This document shows positions 28,852 to 38,833 of a stretch of 64,000 bases of DNA, piece by piece. Below the pieces are notes generated by a model, which saw nothing but the letters and a program-made list of their open reading frames with translations, was not told the DNA's origin and did not search any database. Position 1 is the first letter of the stretch. The number at the start of each line of letters is the position of its first letter. Origin of the DNA: Paracoccaceae bacterium (GTDB lineage: Bacteria > Pseudomonadota > Alphaproteobacteria > Rhodobacterales > Rhodobacteraceae); contig JAOTXT010000017.1 in assembly GCA_029862205.1 (NCBI GenBank), positions 1 to 64,000 of the forward strand, given 5' to 3'. A program made the position numbers and the translations under genes.

Positions 28852-30042
28852 TCAGCCAGCCCGGTCGAAGGAAAGCATCGCGGCGAAGAAACCATCTCCT
28901 CCATCGGCAGGTGTCAGGCGCAAGGGCGCCGGCCCTTCCAGGAAGTTCGGACTGCGCGCCAGAAACGCCGCCACACGTGCGTCGTTCTCGGCCGGGATCA
29001 GCGAACATGTCACATAGACCAAGCGCCCCCCTGGCCGCACCAGAATGGCCGCTTCGTCCATGATCCGGTCCTGCGCCTCGATCAGGTCTTCCAGGCCCTG
29101 GCGCGTCAGGCGCCACTTTGCGTCCGGGTTCCGCGCCCACGCGCCTGACCCCGAACACGGTGCGTCCACAAGCACCAAATCGCACGACTGCGCGAGGCCG
29201 CCCACATCTTCAGGCGCGACCAGCGTGACCTGAGCACCGGCACGCGCCGCCCGTTGCGGCAATTGCGCCAAGCGGGTGGGCGAAATTTCATGAGCGTAGA
29301 GCATGCCCTGTCCCGCCATTGAGGCCGCTAGCGACAGGGTCTTGCCGCCACCCCCAGCGCAGAAATCCAAGACCGTCTCGCCAGGTTGTGCCGCGGCGAA
29401 CTCGGCAACTGCCTGGCTGGCCGCATCTTGGATCTCGACCAAACCATCCTGAAAGGCCCGCGATCCTTGAACCCGTTGCGGGTTCTCGGAAACTGCGAGA
29501 CAGTGCGGCGATAACCGGCCAGGTTTCGTCTCGACGCCGTCCGAGGCCAGCGCCGCCCGGGCGCCTGCCATGTCGGTCTTCAACGTGTTGACCCGTAGAA
29601 AAAGCGTCGCCCGTCGGCGCAGAGGCGCCAGCACGGTTTCCGGCAGGTATGAAAGTTCGGGGACCAGCCAGTCTGGCAGATCGAGGCGTACAGCCCTTGG
29701 CGCCGTATCGAGCGGTCGCGCCGACACGGCCTCGGCATCGTTGAGCGGGGTTGGTGCGTGGACCCCGCCGCTGAATAGTGCCCCAGGATCGGTCCCGTCC
29801 AGCATCAGGCTGCCACGCAACAGGGCCCTGCCATCCGGCGCCTCGGCGCCTGCGACCCAGGCGGCCGAGCGCATCCGGCGCAGCGCGTCGTAGACCAGAT
29901 CCGCAACCGCACGCCGGTCGCCCGATCCGGCATACCGGCTGGCCCGGCCCCATTGCGCCAGCAGCCGATCCATCCCAGCATCCGAGGCTAGCCAGCGATC
30001 GAGAAGCTCGATCGCCGCCTGAACCCGCGCGGCAGGTGTCAT
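28852..30042 (-). CDS. rsmB: 16S rRNA (cytosine-967-C5)-methyltransferase-like, RsmB
   Basis: A 396-residue protein with an N-terminal NusB-like RNA-binding domain (residues 1-110) and a C-terminal Rossmann methyltransferase domain. Seen are the SAM-binding VLDFCAGGGGKTLSLAA, the DAPCSGSGAWARNPD with the catalytic Cys of the PC motif, and LVYVTCSLIPAEND with the second Cys of the TC motif. These are the paired cysteines of RNA m5C methyltransferases. The start overlaps the stop of the small membrane protein gene (ATGA). Confidence 0.93.
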   Translation of the reverse strand: MTPAARVQAAIELLDRWLASDAGMDRLLAQWGRASRYAGSGDRRAVADLVYDALRRMRSAAWVAGAEAPDGRALLRGSLMLDGTDPGALFSGGVHAPTPLNDAEAVSARPLDTAPRAVRLDLPDWLVPELSYLPETVLAPLRRRATLFLRVNTLKTDMAGARAALASDGVETKPGRLSPHCLAVSENPQRVQGSRAFQDGLVEIQDAASQAVAEFAAAQPGETVLDFCAGGGGKTLSLAASMAGQGMLYAHEISPTRLAQLPQRAARAGAQVTLVAPEDVGGLAQSCDLVLVDAPCSGSGAWARNPDAKWRLTRQGLEDLIEAQDRIMDEAAILVRPGGRLVYVTCSLIPAENDARVAAFLARSPNFLEGPAPLRLTPADGGDGFFAAMLSFDRAG

Positions 30043-30245
30043 GCAGTACGGGGGGTATCAGGCAAAATGATGTCGGAGACGGTCATCGCGGTGCCCGCGC
30101 AGCTCTCCGAAACAGCAGGCTGGGAAAGCGCAAGGGAAATCAGAAAAACGACTAGAAGAGTTCCGCCCAAGATCTTGATCTGCCTCGCCCAATCACGCTG
30201 AGGCAGGTCAATTTCAGGGGCGGTAGCGAGGATCGCGCTGCTCAT
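30039..30245 (-). CDS. Small single-pass membrane protein, conserved hypothetical
   Basis: A 68-residue protein with one hydrophobic segment (about residues 26-44, LGGTLLVVFLISLALSQ) and a short extracytoplasmic tail. The start at 30245 has an AAAGGAG site seven bases upstream; the in-frame extension to 30296 has none. The stop overlaps the rsmB start by four bases, indicating coupled expression with rsmB, and guaB lies just upstream on the same strand only if read from 31761. No function can be named. Confidence 0.65.
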   Translation of the reverse strand: MSSAILATAPEIDLPQRDWARQIKILGGTLLVVFLISLALSQPAVSESCAGTAMTVSDIILPDTPRTA

Positions 30246-30303
30246 GATCCATCTCCTTTGCCCCATAAATATAAGCGATGCGGGAGCCCGCACCAAGGTC
30301 GGT

Positions 30304-31797
<1,494 letters not shown>

Positions 31798-31901
31798 CTA
31801 TCTCACGTCGCGCCGCGGAAGGAAAGAGCCATTCTCGGGCTTCCGGCTTAGGCCGGTCGGCGGCTAAGGTCGGATCGGGCCAAATGTGAGGAGAAGCAAG
31901 C

Positions 31902-32852
31902 ATGAGCGGACACGGCTATGAGAGCGGGCGGTTGAACCTGCCCTTTGTCGGGATCGCGACTTTCGGCAAGCGCCCTTACATCGAGGATTGGGACAACATT
32001 CAAGCTGATGCCTGCATCCTGGGTGCCCCCTTTGATTTCGGGACCCAATGGCGCTCGGGCGCGCGCTTCGGGCCGCGGGCCATGCGCGAGGCCTCGACGC
32101 TTTTCTCGTTTGGCCACGCGGGGGCCTATGACCACGAGGACGACGCCACCTATCTGGGCGGGGATGTGCGGATCGTCGATCTGGGCGACGCCGACATCGT
32201 GCATACGGACACCGAGCGAAGCCACGCCAACATCGCCCACGGTGTTCGCAAGATCCTAAAGGCGAAGGCCCTCCCAGTGGTGATCGGCGGCGACCACTCG
32301 GTCAACATTCCCTGCATCGACGCCTTCGAGAGCCAGGGCGACATCCACATCCTGCAGATCGACGCCCATCTGGATTTCGTCGACGAACGCCACGGGGTGC
32401 GCCATGGTCACGGTAACCCGATGCGCCGGGCTGCTGAGAAGCCTTATGTGACGGGTCTGACGCAGGTCGGCATTCGCAACGTCTCGTCGACAGCGCGCGA
32501 GGGCTACGAAGACGCCCGCGCCATGGGATCGAACATCGTTTCCGTGCGCCAGGCCCGCAAGCTGGGCGTCGCGGGCGTAATAGAGCGTATTCCGGATGGT
32601 GCTCGGCTTTACGTGACGATCGATATTGACGCCTTCTGTCCGTCGATCGCGCCCGGCACGGGCACGCCAAGTCACGGCGGCTTTTTGTACTATGAGGTGT
32701 TGGAACTGTTGCAGGGCATCGCCCGGCGCAACGACGTCGTCGGTATAGATCTGGTGGAAGTGGCGCCCGATTACGATCCGTCAGGCTCGACCCAGATCCT
32801 CGCGGCGCAGCTCTTGCTGAACTTCCTCGGGTTCATCTTCCACAATTGGTAG
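31902..32852 (+). CDS. speB: Agmatinase
   Basis: A 316-residue member of the ureohydrolase family. The manganese-binding motifs are present: GGDHSVNIP, QIDAHLDFVDER and TIDIDAFCPSIAPGTG. Agmatinase hydrolyses agmatine to putrescine and urea; related guanidino-acid hydrolases share the same motifs, so the exact substrate is inferred from overall similarity. A GAGGAGA ribosome site stands eight bases before the ATG. The gene is divergent from guaB and convergent with the next small gene. Confidence 0.88.
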   Translation: MSGHGYESGRLNLPFVGIATFGKRPYIEDWDNIQADACILGAPFDFGTQWRSGARFGPRAMREASTLFSFGHAGAYDHEDDATYLGGDVRIVDLGDADIVHTDTERSHANIAHGVRKILKAKALPVVIGGDHSVNIPCIDAFESQGDIHILQIDAHLDFVDERHGVRHGHGNPMRRAAEKPYVTGLTQVGIRNVSSTAREGYEDARAMGSNIVSVRQARKLGVAGVIERIPDGARLYVTIDIDAFCPSIAPGTGTPSHGGFLYYEVLELLQGIARRNDVVGIDLVEVAPDYDPSGSTQILAAQLLLNFLGFIFHNW

Positions 32853-32868
32853 GGCGGCGTTGACCCCG

Positions 32869-33141
32869 TCATTGGCCGCACGCCGCGTCCGGGTGCTCCT
32901 GAAGGAAGTGATGCATCGCGGCGATCAGTTGGCGCGCATGATAGGTATCACCGCTCCGGATGGCGTGACGGATGTCGTCGCGCATCATCTCCTTGATCAC
33001 GTGAGCGCCCTTTGGCAGGTGCAGAAGATAGTCGGCCAGCGCCGCCGCCGAAACCTCGGACAGGTGCTCGTGCTCGGCGATCGCCGAGACCTCGTCCTCG
33101 GTCAGCCCGCACATGCCGATGCAATCTTCGAGCGATATCAT
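32869..33141 (-). CDS. Conserved alphaproteobacterial hypothetical protein (small helical)
   Basis: A 90-residue soluble, probably all-helical protein starting MISLEDCIGMCGLTEDEV and ending in a His-rich helix (ARQLIAAMHHFLQEHPD). I recall close relatives as uncharacterised proteins in many alphaproteobacteria. ATG 33141 is chosen for its GGGAGGG site six bases upstream; the frame is open further. It carries no membrane segment or recognised motif. It is convergent with speB and followed upstream by the AT-richer patch. Confidence 0.75.
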   Translation of the reverse strand: MISLEDCIGMCGLTEDEVSAIAEHEHLSEVSAAALADYLLHLPKGAHVIKEMMRDDIRHAIRSGDTYHARQLIAAMHHFLQEHPDAACGQ

Positions 33142-33476
33142 CGGGCCCTCCCGTCCGGTGCGCGCCGCGTCTTCGATAACAGACAGCAAAGCACTAACGG
33201 CTGCCGGGCTCGTTGTTTTAGATCAATCGGTGACCATACGGATTGCTTGTGCACCGGCCTGCTCAATCGGCGTCGATCTAACCAATCTCCTCAAGTCGAG
33301 ATTTCAATAAATCGACATACAGAGCTAATGCGTTTTTGCCTCATCCTTGTAAAGTTTTTTGCAAAAGCCTAGATTTCGTAGCGGAGCTGCTAGGGAAAGG
33401 GCTTGGAATCCCGATCCCTAGCAGTCCGGACCGCTCCAGAGACTGGAGCAAAAGCGCTCCTTTTGGAAGGGAGCGC
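33142..33476. other. AT-richer gap with successive hairpins
   Basis: This 335-base stretch has no supported gene. Its left part (33190-33380) is visibly A/T-rich compared with the window. Its right part is dominated by three hairpins listed separately. It could be the remnant of inserted DNA together with the orphan integrase-SAM-like gene that follows. Confidence 0.5.
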
Positions 33477-33478
33477 TT
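33387..33478. repeat. Three consecutive perfect-stem hairpins
   Basis: Hairpin A: CTGCTAGGG (33387-33395) with CCCTAGCAG (33416-33424), a 9-bp stem and 20-base loop. Hairpin B: GCTCCAG (33433-33439) with CTGGAGC (33443-33449), loop AGA. Hairpin C: AAGCGCTCC (33452-33460) with GGAGCGCTT (33470-33478), loop of nine, overlapping the stop codon of the orphan gene. C is a likely terminator for that gene on the minus strand; the set could also be a structured RNA or a recombination site. Confidence 0.6.
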
Positions 33479-34121
33479 ATTCTGTCTCGCCCTGGGCCAT
33501 TGCAATTGCAACATTGGCAATTTTTCGCGCTTCGTGCGGCGTCAGATCGACCGGTACGCCGTTTAATTGAACGATGCACGACGGCCTGAGCGGCACGGGG
33601 ATATTCACTGTATCAGCCCGCGCAACACCACCGACATCGTGATCCACTCGGTTGCGCTCAGCAGCGTCGTTCCCCTGGTCGTTGGGTGCCTTGCCTCGTG
33701 CCTTCCTCGTTCCCTGCGACGACCGAACCCTGAAATTCGCAGGATTCTCTTTGTACCGAAGAAAGTCGCGCACAGCCTTCCCGACACGCGACCGGTAAAC
33801 CTGCAAGCTCTTCGGAGTGTATTTCGATCCCATAAGGTTCTGAAACCTCACCTCCACATCAGTGAGATCAATCGATCGAAGGTCTGCCGCTTCCTGTTCG
33901 TTCAAGATGGACAGCACGTTATTTGCCGCAGCCTTTCTGCCCACAATCGTGTTCTTGTTAGCTAAGCCCTTCTCGCTCAGGTAGTCCAGAAACTCGAGTA
34001 GAGCCTCTCGTGAGAAATCGTTGCGCATCCTAACCTGCTCCCTAACCTGCTCCTTTGTTTCTATGTCTGATCTGAGACATGGTCTGTCAAGTATCAGATA
34101 GACATCGTCTAAATTAGACAT
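33477..34121 (-). CDS. Orphan protein with integrase SAM-like N-terminal region
   Basis: A protein of up to 214 residues that I do not recognise as a whole. Residues about 35-130 (FSREALLEFLDYLSEKGLAN to YTPKSLQVYRSRVGKAVRDF) resemble the core-binding SAM-like domain of tyrosine recombinases, but no catalytic domain with R...HxxR...Y follows. The tail is a basic linker and then VQLNGVPVDLTPHEARKIAN. ATG 34121 lacks a ribosome site; ATG 34028, after a tandem 12-bp repeat rich in GGAG, may be the true start. Base composition is AT-richer than its neighbours, suggesting transfer. It may be a DNA-binding protein or recombinase remnant. Confidence 0.55.
   Translation of the reverse strand: MSNLDDVYLILDRPCLRSDIETKEQVREQVRMRNDFSREALLEFLDYLSEKGLANKNTIVGRKAAANNVLSILNEQEAADLRSIDLTDVEVRFQNLMGSKYTPKSLQVYRSRVGKAVRDFLRYKENPANFRVRSSQGTRKARGKAPNDQGNDAAERNRVDHDVGGVARADTVNIPVPLRPSCIVQLNGVPVDLTPHEARKIANVAIAMAQGETE
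34030..34053. repeat. Tandem 12-bp repeat inside the orphan gene
   Basis: CTAACCTGCTCC occurs twice in immediate succession (34030-34041 and 34042-34053). Read on the minus strand it encodes two EQVR units and places two GGAG motifs just upstream of the internal ATG at 34028. Confidence 0.75.
34107..34119. promoter_or_regulatory. Palindrome GTCTAA-A-TTAGAC at the orphan gene start
   Basis: A perfect 6-bp inverted repeat around one base overlaps codons 1-5 of the longer orphan frame. It lies in a 90-base stretch crowded with AGAC/GTCT words (for example at 34082, 34099, 34137). It would suit an operator for an autoregulator; this is inference. Confidence 0.4.
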
Positions 34122-34161
34122 TTTTTAATCTGATATAGACGCTGATAGATGTGTCCACCCA

Positions 34162-37100
34162 TCACGCCGCCTTCTTCGCCGCCCCGGCGATCTTCGCCAG
34201 GTCACGCGCGATGATGAAGGCGCCGGTGACCCGCTCCTTCTCGGTCGACCAGTTCCGGCGGACCACCAGCTTGTTGTCGCGGATCTTGGCCAGGCCCCGC
34301 TGGTCCTGGATGAAGTCGACCAGCCCCGCCGGATCGGCGAATTTGTCGTGGCGGAATTGAATGGTTGCGCCCTTCGGCCCGGCATCCAGCTTGGCGATCC
34401 CGGCGCGGCGGCACATGGTCTTGACCCGCACGACGCGCAGCAGGGTCTCGACTTCACCCGGCAGCTTGCCGAACCGGTCGTGGAGCTCGGCGGCGAAGCC
34501 CTCCATCTCGGCCCGGCTCTCGAGACCGGATAGGCGCCGATAGAGCCCGAGCCGCACATCCAGATCGGGCACGTAGTCCTCCGGGATCAGCACTGGCACG
34601 CCCAGATTGATCTGCGGCGCCCAGGTCTCGTCCGCTTCGACCGGGACACCGGCCTCGCCCGCCCTAATCCGAGCGATCGCTTCCTCCAGCATGTCTTGGT
34701 AAAGCTCGAAACCCACCTCGCGGATATGGCCCGACTGCTCCTCGCCCAGCAGGTTCCCGGCGCCGCGAATGTCCAGGTCATGCGAGGCCAGGTTGAACCC
34801 GGCCCCGAGCGTGTCCAACGACCCCAGCACCTTCAGCCGCCGCTCGGCCTGGGGGGTCAGCGGTTTCCGGGGCTCGGTGGTCAGATAGGCGTAGGCGCGG
34901 AGCTTCGAGCGGCCCACCCGGCCCCTGATCTGATATAGCTGCGCCAGCCCGAACATATCGGCCCGCTGCATCACCAGGGTATTGGCAGTCGGGATGTCGA
35001 GCCCGGATTCCACGATTGTGGTCGACAGCAGCACATCGTATTTGCCGTCATAGAAGGCGTTCATACGGCTGTCGAGCTCGCCCGCCGCCATCTGCCCGTG
35101 GCCGATCACGTAGCTGACCTCGGGCACCTCGTCCTTCAGGAAAGCCTCCGCATCCGGGATATCGGCGACCCGTGGCACCACGAAGAAGCTCTGCCCGCCT
35201 CGGTAATGCTCGCGCAGCAAGGCCTCGCGCAGGGTCACCTTGTCGAAGGGGCTCACATAGGTCCTGACCGCCAGCCGGTCGATCGGCGGGGTCGCGATGA
35301 TCGAGAGCTCGCGTACGCCCGACATGGCCAATTGCAGGGTCCGGGGGATCGGAGTCGCGGTCATGGTCAGCACATGCACGTCCGAGCGGAGCTGCTTCAG
35401 CCGCTCCTTGTGCGACACCCCGAAATGCTGTTCCTCGTCGATGATCAAAAGACCCAGATGGCAGAACTTGATCCCCTTACCGAGCAGCGCATGGGTGCCG
35501 ATGACGATGGGGATCGAGCCGTCGGCCATGCCCTTCTTGGTCTCCGCCGCCTCCTTGGCCGAGACAAAACGCGAGAGCTGGCGGACACGCAGCCCGGTGC
35601 CCTGGAAGCGCTCGGCGAATTCCTTGGTATGCTGGCGCGCCAGCAGCGTGGTCGGCGCGATCAACGCCACCTGCATGCCCGCGCTCGCAGCAGCAAAAGC
35701 GGCGCGCAGCGCCACCTCGGTCTTGCCAAATCCGACATCGCCGCAGACCAGCCGGTCCATCGGACGGCCCGATGCAAGATCGCCCAGCACGTCCTCGATC
35801 GCTTTCCGTTGGTCGTCGGTCTCCTGATAGGGGAACCGTGCGGCGAAGCGGGAGTAAGCCGGCGTATCCGGCTCCAGCACCTCGGCCGTCCGCAGCGCCC
35901 GCTCGGCAGCCACCCGGATGAGCTTGTCCGCCATGTCGCGGACCCGCTCCTTCAGCCGGGCTTTCTTGGCCTGCCAGGCGCCGCCGCCCAGGCGGTCCAA
36001 CAGGCCCATCTCCTGACCATAGCGGCTGAGCAGCTCGATGTTCTCAACCGGCAGGTAAAGCCTGTCGCCGCCCGCATATTCCAGCACCAGGCATTCGTGC
36101 GGGGCGCCCGCCGCGGTGATCGTCTCGAGCCCCTGATAACGCCCGACACCGTGGTCCAGATGCACGACCAGGTCGCCGACGCTCAAGGATTGGGTCTCGG
36201 TCAGGAAGTTCTCGGCCCGGCGCCCACGGCGTGCCCGGCGGATCAGCCGGTCGCCCAGCACGTCCTGCTCGGAAACCACCGTGGTTTCGGCGGTCTGGAA
36301 CCCCTGCTCCAGGCCCCAGACCATCAAATTGACCCCGGGTTTCACATCGGCCCAGTTGCGCGCCTCGCGCGCGCCTTCCAGCCCGTGGTCGCTCAGCAGC
36401 GTCCCCAGCCGCTCGCGCGCGCCCTCGGAATAGGACGCCACGACCACCGGACCCGTCTTCAGCCGCGCCCGCGCATGGTCGACCAGCGCCTGGAAGAGGT
36501 TCACGCCTTCCTGCTGGCGCTCGGGCGCGAACGAGCGGCCGATCCGTCCGCCCGCATCGATCACGCCCGGGCCGAGGGGAAGTTGCACGGGCGAAAAGGC
36601 GCGGCTCGGCCGGTCACCGAGCGCCTCCTCCCACTCCTCCATGCTCAGATACAGCATCTCCGGAGGACACGGCTGATAGGGAACATCGCCCCGCGCTGCG
36701 TTCTCGGCGGCTTCGCGGCGCACTTCGTAGTGGTCCTGGACCATGTCCAGCCGCGCCGTGCATGCCTCGGCGACTTGGTGGTCAAGGGTCACCGGCGCAC
36801 CAGGCAGAAAATCGAACAGCGTCTCAAGCCGCTCGTGGAACAGCGCCGCCCAGTGCTCCATCCCCTGGTGCTTACGGCCCTCGGAGACCGAGGCATAGAG
36901 CGGGTCGTCCAGCCGCGCCGCGCCGAAGACCTCGCGGTAGCGAATGCGGAACCGGGTGATCGCGGCCTCGTCGAGGATAATCTCGGAAGCCGGCGCCAGT
37001 TCCACGCTCTGGATCGTTTCGATCGTGCGCTGGCTCTCGGCATCAAAGCGCCGGGCGCTCTCCAACACGTCACCGAAAAAGTCGAGCCGGACCGGGTTTT

Positions 37101-37629
37101 CCTGGCCCGGCGGGAAGATATCGATGATCCCGCCCCGGACCGCGAAATCACCCGGCTCGATCACGGTCGAGGCGCGGTTGAAGCCCATCCGGGTCAGCCA
37201 CGCGGTCAGGGCCTCCACATCCACCTGGAAGCCGGCCCGGGCGGTGAAGCTCGCCTCGGCCAGCACATCGCGGGCCGGCACGCGCTGGGTCGCGGCATTG
37301 AGCGTGGTCAGGATCACGCTCGGCCGGTCAAAGCCGTGGGAAAGCGCCGCCAGCGTCGCCATTCGCGCCGCTGCGATCTCGGGGTTGGGCGAGACCCGGT
37401 CGTAGGGCAGACAATCCCAGGCCGGGAAAGTGAGGACCGGCAGATCCGGCGCGAAGACCGCCAAAGCCTCGGCCATCGCCGCCGCGCGAGCATCGTCGCG
37501 GGCCACATGCAGGACAGGTCCGCCCGCACGGGCGACCAGATCGGCCACCAGTTTTGCGTCGTACCCTTCCGGCGCGCCGCCAATAATGACGGCGCCCGGG
37601 GAGATTTCCGCGGACGATCCTGATGTCAT
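34162..37629 (-). CDS. mfd: Transcription-repair coupling factor Mfd
   Basis: A 1155-residue ATP-dependent DNA translocase that removes RNA polymerase stalled at lesions and recruits UvrA. In order: UvrB-like N-terminal domains, the RNA-polymerase-interacting CarD-like domain (SVGDLVVHLDHGVGRYQGLE, about residue 500), helicase domain with Walker A CGDVGFGKTEVALRA and the DEEQ box IIDEEQHFGVSHKE, TRG motif region, and a C-terminal TRCF domain. Met at 37629 starts the conserved region; the frame extends 12 codons further to 37665. The long open frames antisense to it are mirror frames of GC-rich codons. Confidence 0.97.
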   Translation of the reverse strand: MTSGSSAEISPGAVIIGGAPEGYDAKLVADLVARAGGPVLHVARDDARAAAMAEALAVFAPDLPVLTFPAWDCLPYDRVSPNPEIAAARMATLAALSHGFDRPSVILTTLNAATQRVPARDVLAEASFTARAGFQVDVEALTAWLTRMGFNRASTVIEPGDFAVRGGIIDIFPPGQENPVRLDFFGDVLESARRFDAESQRTIETIQSVELAPASEIILDEAAITRFRIRYREVFGAARLDDPLYASVSEGRKHQGMEHWAALFHERLETLFDFLPGAPVTLDHQVAEACTARLDMVQDHYEVRREAAENAARGDVPYQPCPPEMLYLSMEEWEEALGDRPSRAFSPVQLPLGPGVIDAGGRIGRSFAPERQQEGVNLFQALVDHARARLKTGPVVVASYSEGARERLGTLLSDHGLEGAREARNWADVKPGVNLMVWGLEQGFQTAETTVVSEQDVLGDRLIRRARRGRRAENFLTETQSLSVGDLVVHLDHGVGRYQGLETITAAGAPHECLVLEYAGGDRLYLPVENIELLSRYGQEMGLLDRLGGGAWQAKKARLKERVRDMADKLIRVAAERALRTAEVLEPDTPAYSRFAARFPYQETDDQRKAIEDVLGDLASGRPMDRLVCGDVGFGKTEVALRAAFAAASAGMQVALIAPTTLLARQHTKEFAERFQGTGLRVRQLSRFVSAKEAAETKKGMADGSIPIVIGTHALLGKGIKFCHLGLLIIDEEQHFGVSHKERLKQLRSDVHVLTMTATPIPRTLQLAMSGVRELSIIATPPIDRLAVRTYVSPFDKVTLREALLREHYRGGQSFFVVPRVADIPDAEAFLKDEVPEVSYVIGHGQMAAGELDSRMNAFYDGKYDVLLSTTIVESGLDIPTANTLVMQRADMFGLAQLYQIRGRVGRSKLRAYAYLTTEPRKPLTPQAERRLKVLGSLDTLGAGFNLASHDLDIRGAGNLLGEEQSGHIREVGFELYQDMLEEAIARIRAGEAGVPVEADETWAPQINLGVPVLIPEDYVPDLDVRLGLYRRLSGLESRAEMEGFAAELHDRFGKLPGEVETLLRVVRVKTMCRRAGIAKLDAGPKGATIQFRHDKFADPAGLVDFIQDQRGLAKIRDNKLVVRRNWSTEKERVTGAFIIARDLAKIAGAAKKAA

Positions 37630-37730
37630 GAACGGGGAGGTAACGCGGCCTCGTACCCGGTGCAAGAGCGACTATGGACGCAGATTCGGAATTGGACCTA
37701 AGGTTGCGGCGCGACCGGGAGGTGACGGCA

Positions 37731-38114
37731 ATGAAGATCAGCGATCATGCGGCGACGCCGCTCGAAGAATGGCGCCAGGGGGTAATGACAAAGATGCGGA
37801 TCTCCGCGATCGGAGATGCGCGGCAGCTTTGCATTTTCGAGCAGTGGTGCGATCCGGGGCTGGGCGCGCCGACGCATCTGCACGCGGTCGAGGAGGTGCT
37901 GGAGGTGGTCGCAGGCACGGCCGAAATCTGGGTCGGCGACGAAAAGGCCGATATCCACCGGGATCAGTCCGTCGTTATCCCTGCCGGGACGTTGCACGGC
38001 TTCAAGAATACCGGAACGGACGTTCTTCATGTGCGCGCCACCTTGGCCGCCCCGATCTTCGAGGCAAGCTATGAGGCGCGCGACGAAATCTCGCGGCGGT
38101 GGGTGCCGGGCTAA
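37731..38114 (+). CDS. Single-domain cupin protein
   Basis: A 127-residue cupin with a metal-binding pattern: PTHLHAVEEVLEVVAGTAEIWVG supplies His, His and Glu, and IPAGTLHGFKN the C-terminal His. A GGGAGGTGAC ribosome site precedes ATG 37731, so the upstream in-frame part is not used. It is divergent from mfd. Cupins of this size act as small dioxygenases, isomerases or ligand sensors; nothing nearby suggests a substrate. Confidence 0.8.
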   Translation: MKISDHAATPLEEWRQGVMTKMRISAIGDARQLCIFEQWCDPGLGAPTHLHAVEEVLEVVAGTAEIWVGDEKADIHRDQSVVIPAGTLHGFKNTGTDVLHVRATLAAPIFEASYEARDEISRRWVPG

Positions 38115-38166
38115 GATTTCAATCCCCCCGGGAAGTATCATTTGCCTTTGCCGAAGCGGCGCCCGA

Positions 38167-38628
38167 TCAGGCTCCCCGCTTCCCGTACAACTGCTCCGCC
38201 CGATGCTCGAAGGCCCGTACGATCCGGCGCATGGCCTCGTTGAAGACGATCCCGATTACTGCCTGCAGGGTCTTCGACCGGAACTCAAAATCGACGAAGA
38301 AATCCACCTCGCAGGCGTCCTCGCCAACAGGGTCGAAAAGCCAGTGGTTGTTCAGATACCGGAACGGCCCTTCCAGATAGGCCACGTCGATCTTCTTCGC
38401 GGCAGGGTCGAGCGTCACCCGGCTACCAAATTGCTCGCGGAACAGCTTGAAGCTGATGATCAGGTCAGCCTCGATCACCTCGGTCCCGTCCGGGCCTGGC
38501 GTGCGGCCGCGGATGCGGCAGCCCGAGCACCAGGGCAGGAATTCGGGATAGGACGCGACATCGGCGATCAGCGCGAACATCTGGTCCGCCGAATAGGGCA
38601 TTCGGCGTTTCTCGGTATGGATGGGCAT
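38167..38628 (-). CDS. RatA/Coq10-like START-domain protein
   Basis: A 153-residue protein of the polyketide cyclase/START fold group containing bacterial RatA and mitochondrial Coq10. Conserved stretches are MFALIADVASYPEFLPWCSG near the start and YLEGPFRYLNNHWLF in the middle. RatA was reported to block 70S assembly in E. coli, while Coq10 homologues bind ubiquinone; in alphaproteobacteria the gene is often close to lipA, as here, 1.5 kb away, which fits a role in respiration. No antitoxin-like RatB gene is adjacent. Confidence 0.88.
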   Translation of the reverse strand: MPIHTEKRRMPYSADQMFALIADVASYPEFLPWCSGCRIRGRTPGPDGTEVIEADLIISFKLFREQFGSRVTLDPAAKKIDVAYLEGPFRYLNNHWLFDPVGEDACEVDFFVDFEFRSKTLQAVIGIVFNEAMRRIVRAFEHRAEQLYGKRGA

Positions 38629-38804
38629 GGGCGCTTGGCACTCGGCTCGGAATCATTCCCCCGGATCGGTCACAGGGTTCTTAGCCATGGCCGGTGCAAA
38701 GGCAAGCCCGCCCGCTGTCACGATGCGGACAAGCGTTCGAGAGTATTGGCCATTGACCGCCCTATCCGATCCCGGCCACTTTGAGCCGCACGGGAAAACG
38801 ACAG

Positions 38805-38824
38805 GCGAGCGAGCGAGCGAGCGA
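38805..38824 (+). repeat. Tetranucleotide repeat (GCGA)x5 upstream of the hydrolase gene
   Basis: Five uninterrupted GCGA units end ten bases before the ATG of the hydrolase gene and just before its ribosome site (GGCGGAGG). The hydrolase reading frame is open through the repeat, so changes of repeat number could alter either spacing or an extended N-terminus. Confidence 0.85.
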
Positions 38825-38833
38825 GGCGGAGGC

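Noticed and set aside
33387-33424. Possible tRNA or tmRNA-like fold
   Set aside because: The 9-bp stem and a GGAATCCC-like loop looked like a T-arm, but the consensus GGTTCRAATCC is absent and no acceptor or anticodon arm can be drawn.
35098-37623. A 2.5-kb open frame on the plus strand opposite mfd
   Set aside because: It is a mirror frame of a GC-rich coding sequence. The encoded protein is rich in Arg, His and Gln without any recognisable domain, and mfd is certain on the other strand. The same holds for the long antisense frames opposite pdhA/pdhB (16636-18552), the HNH and zinc peptidase genes, iron-binding protein (13683-14804) and guaB (30244-31851).
38167-38628. RatA toxin of a toxin-antitoxin pair
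   Set aside because: No RatB-like antitoxin gene is adjacent, and alphaproteobacterial homologues near lipA behave more like Coq10 quinone-binding proteins. The toxin label is kept only as a family name.
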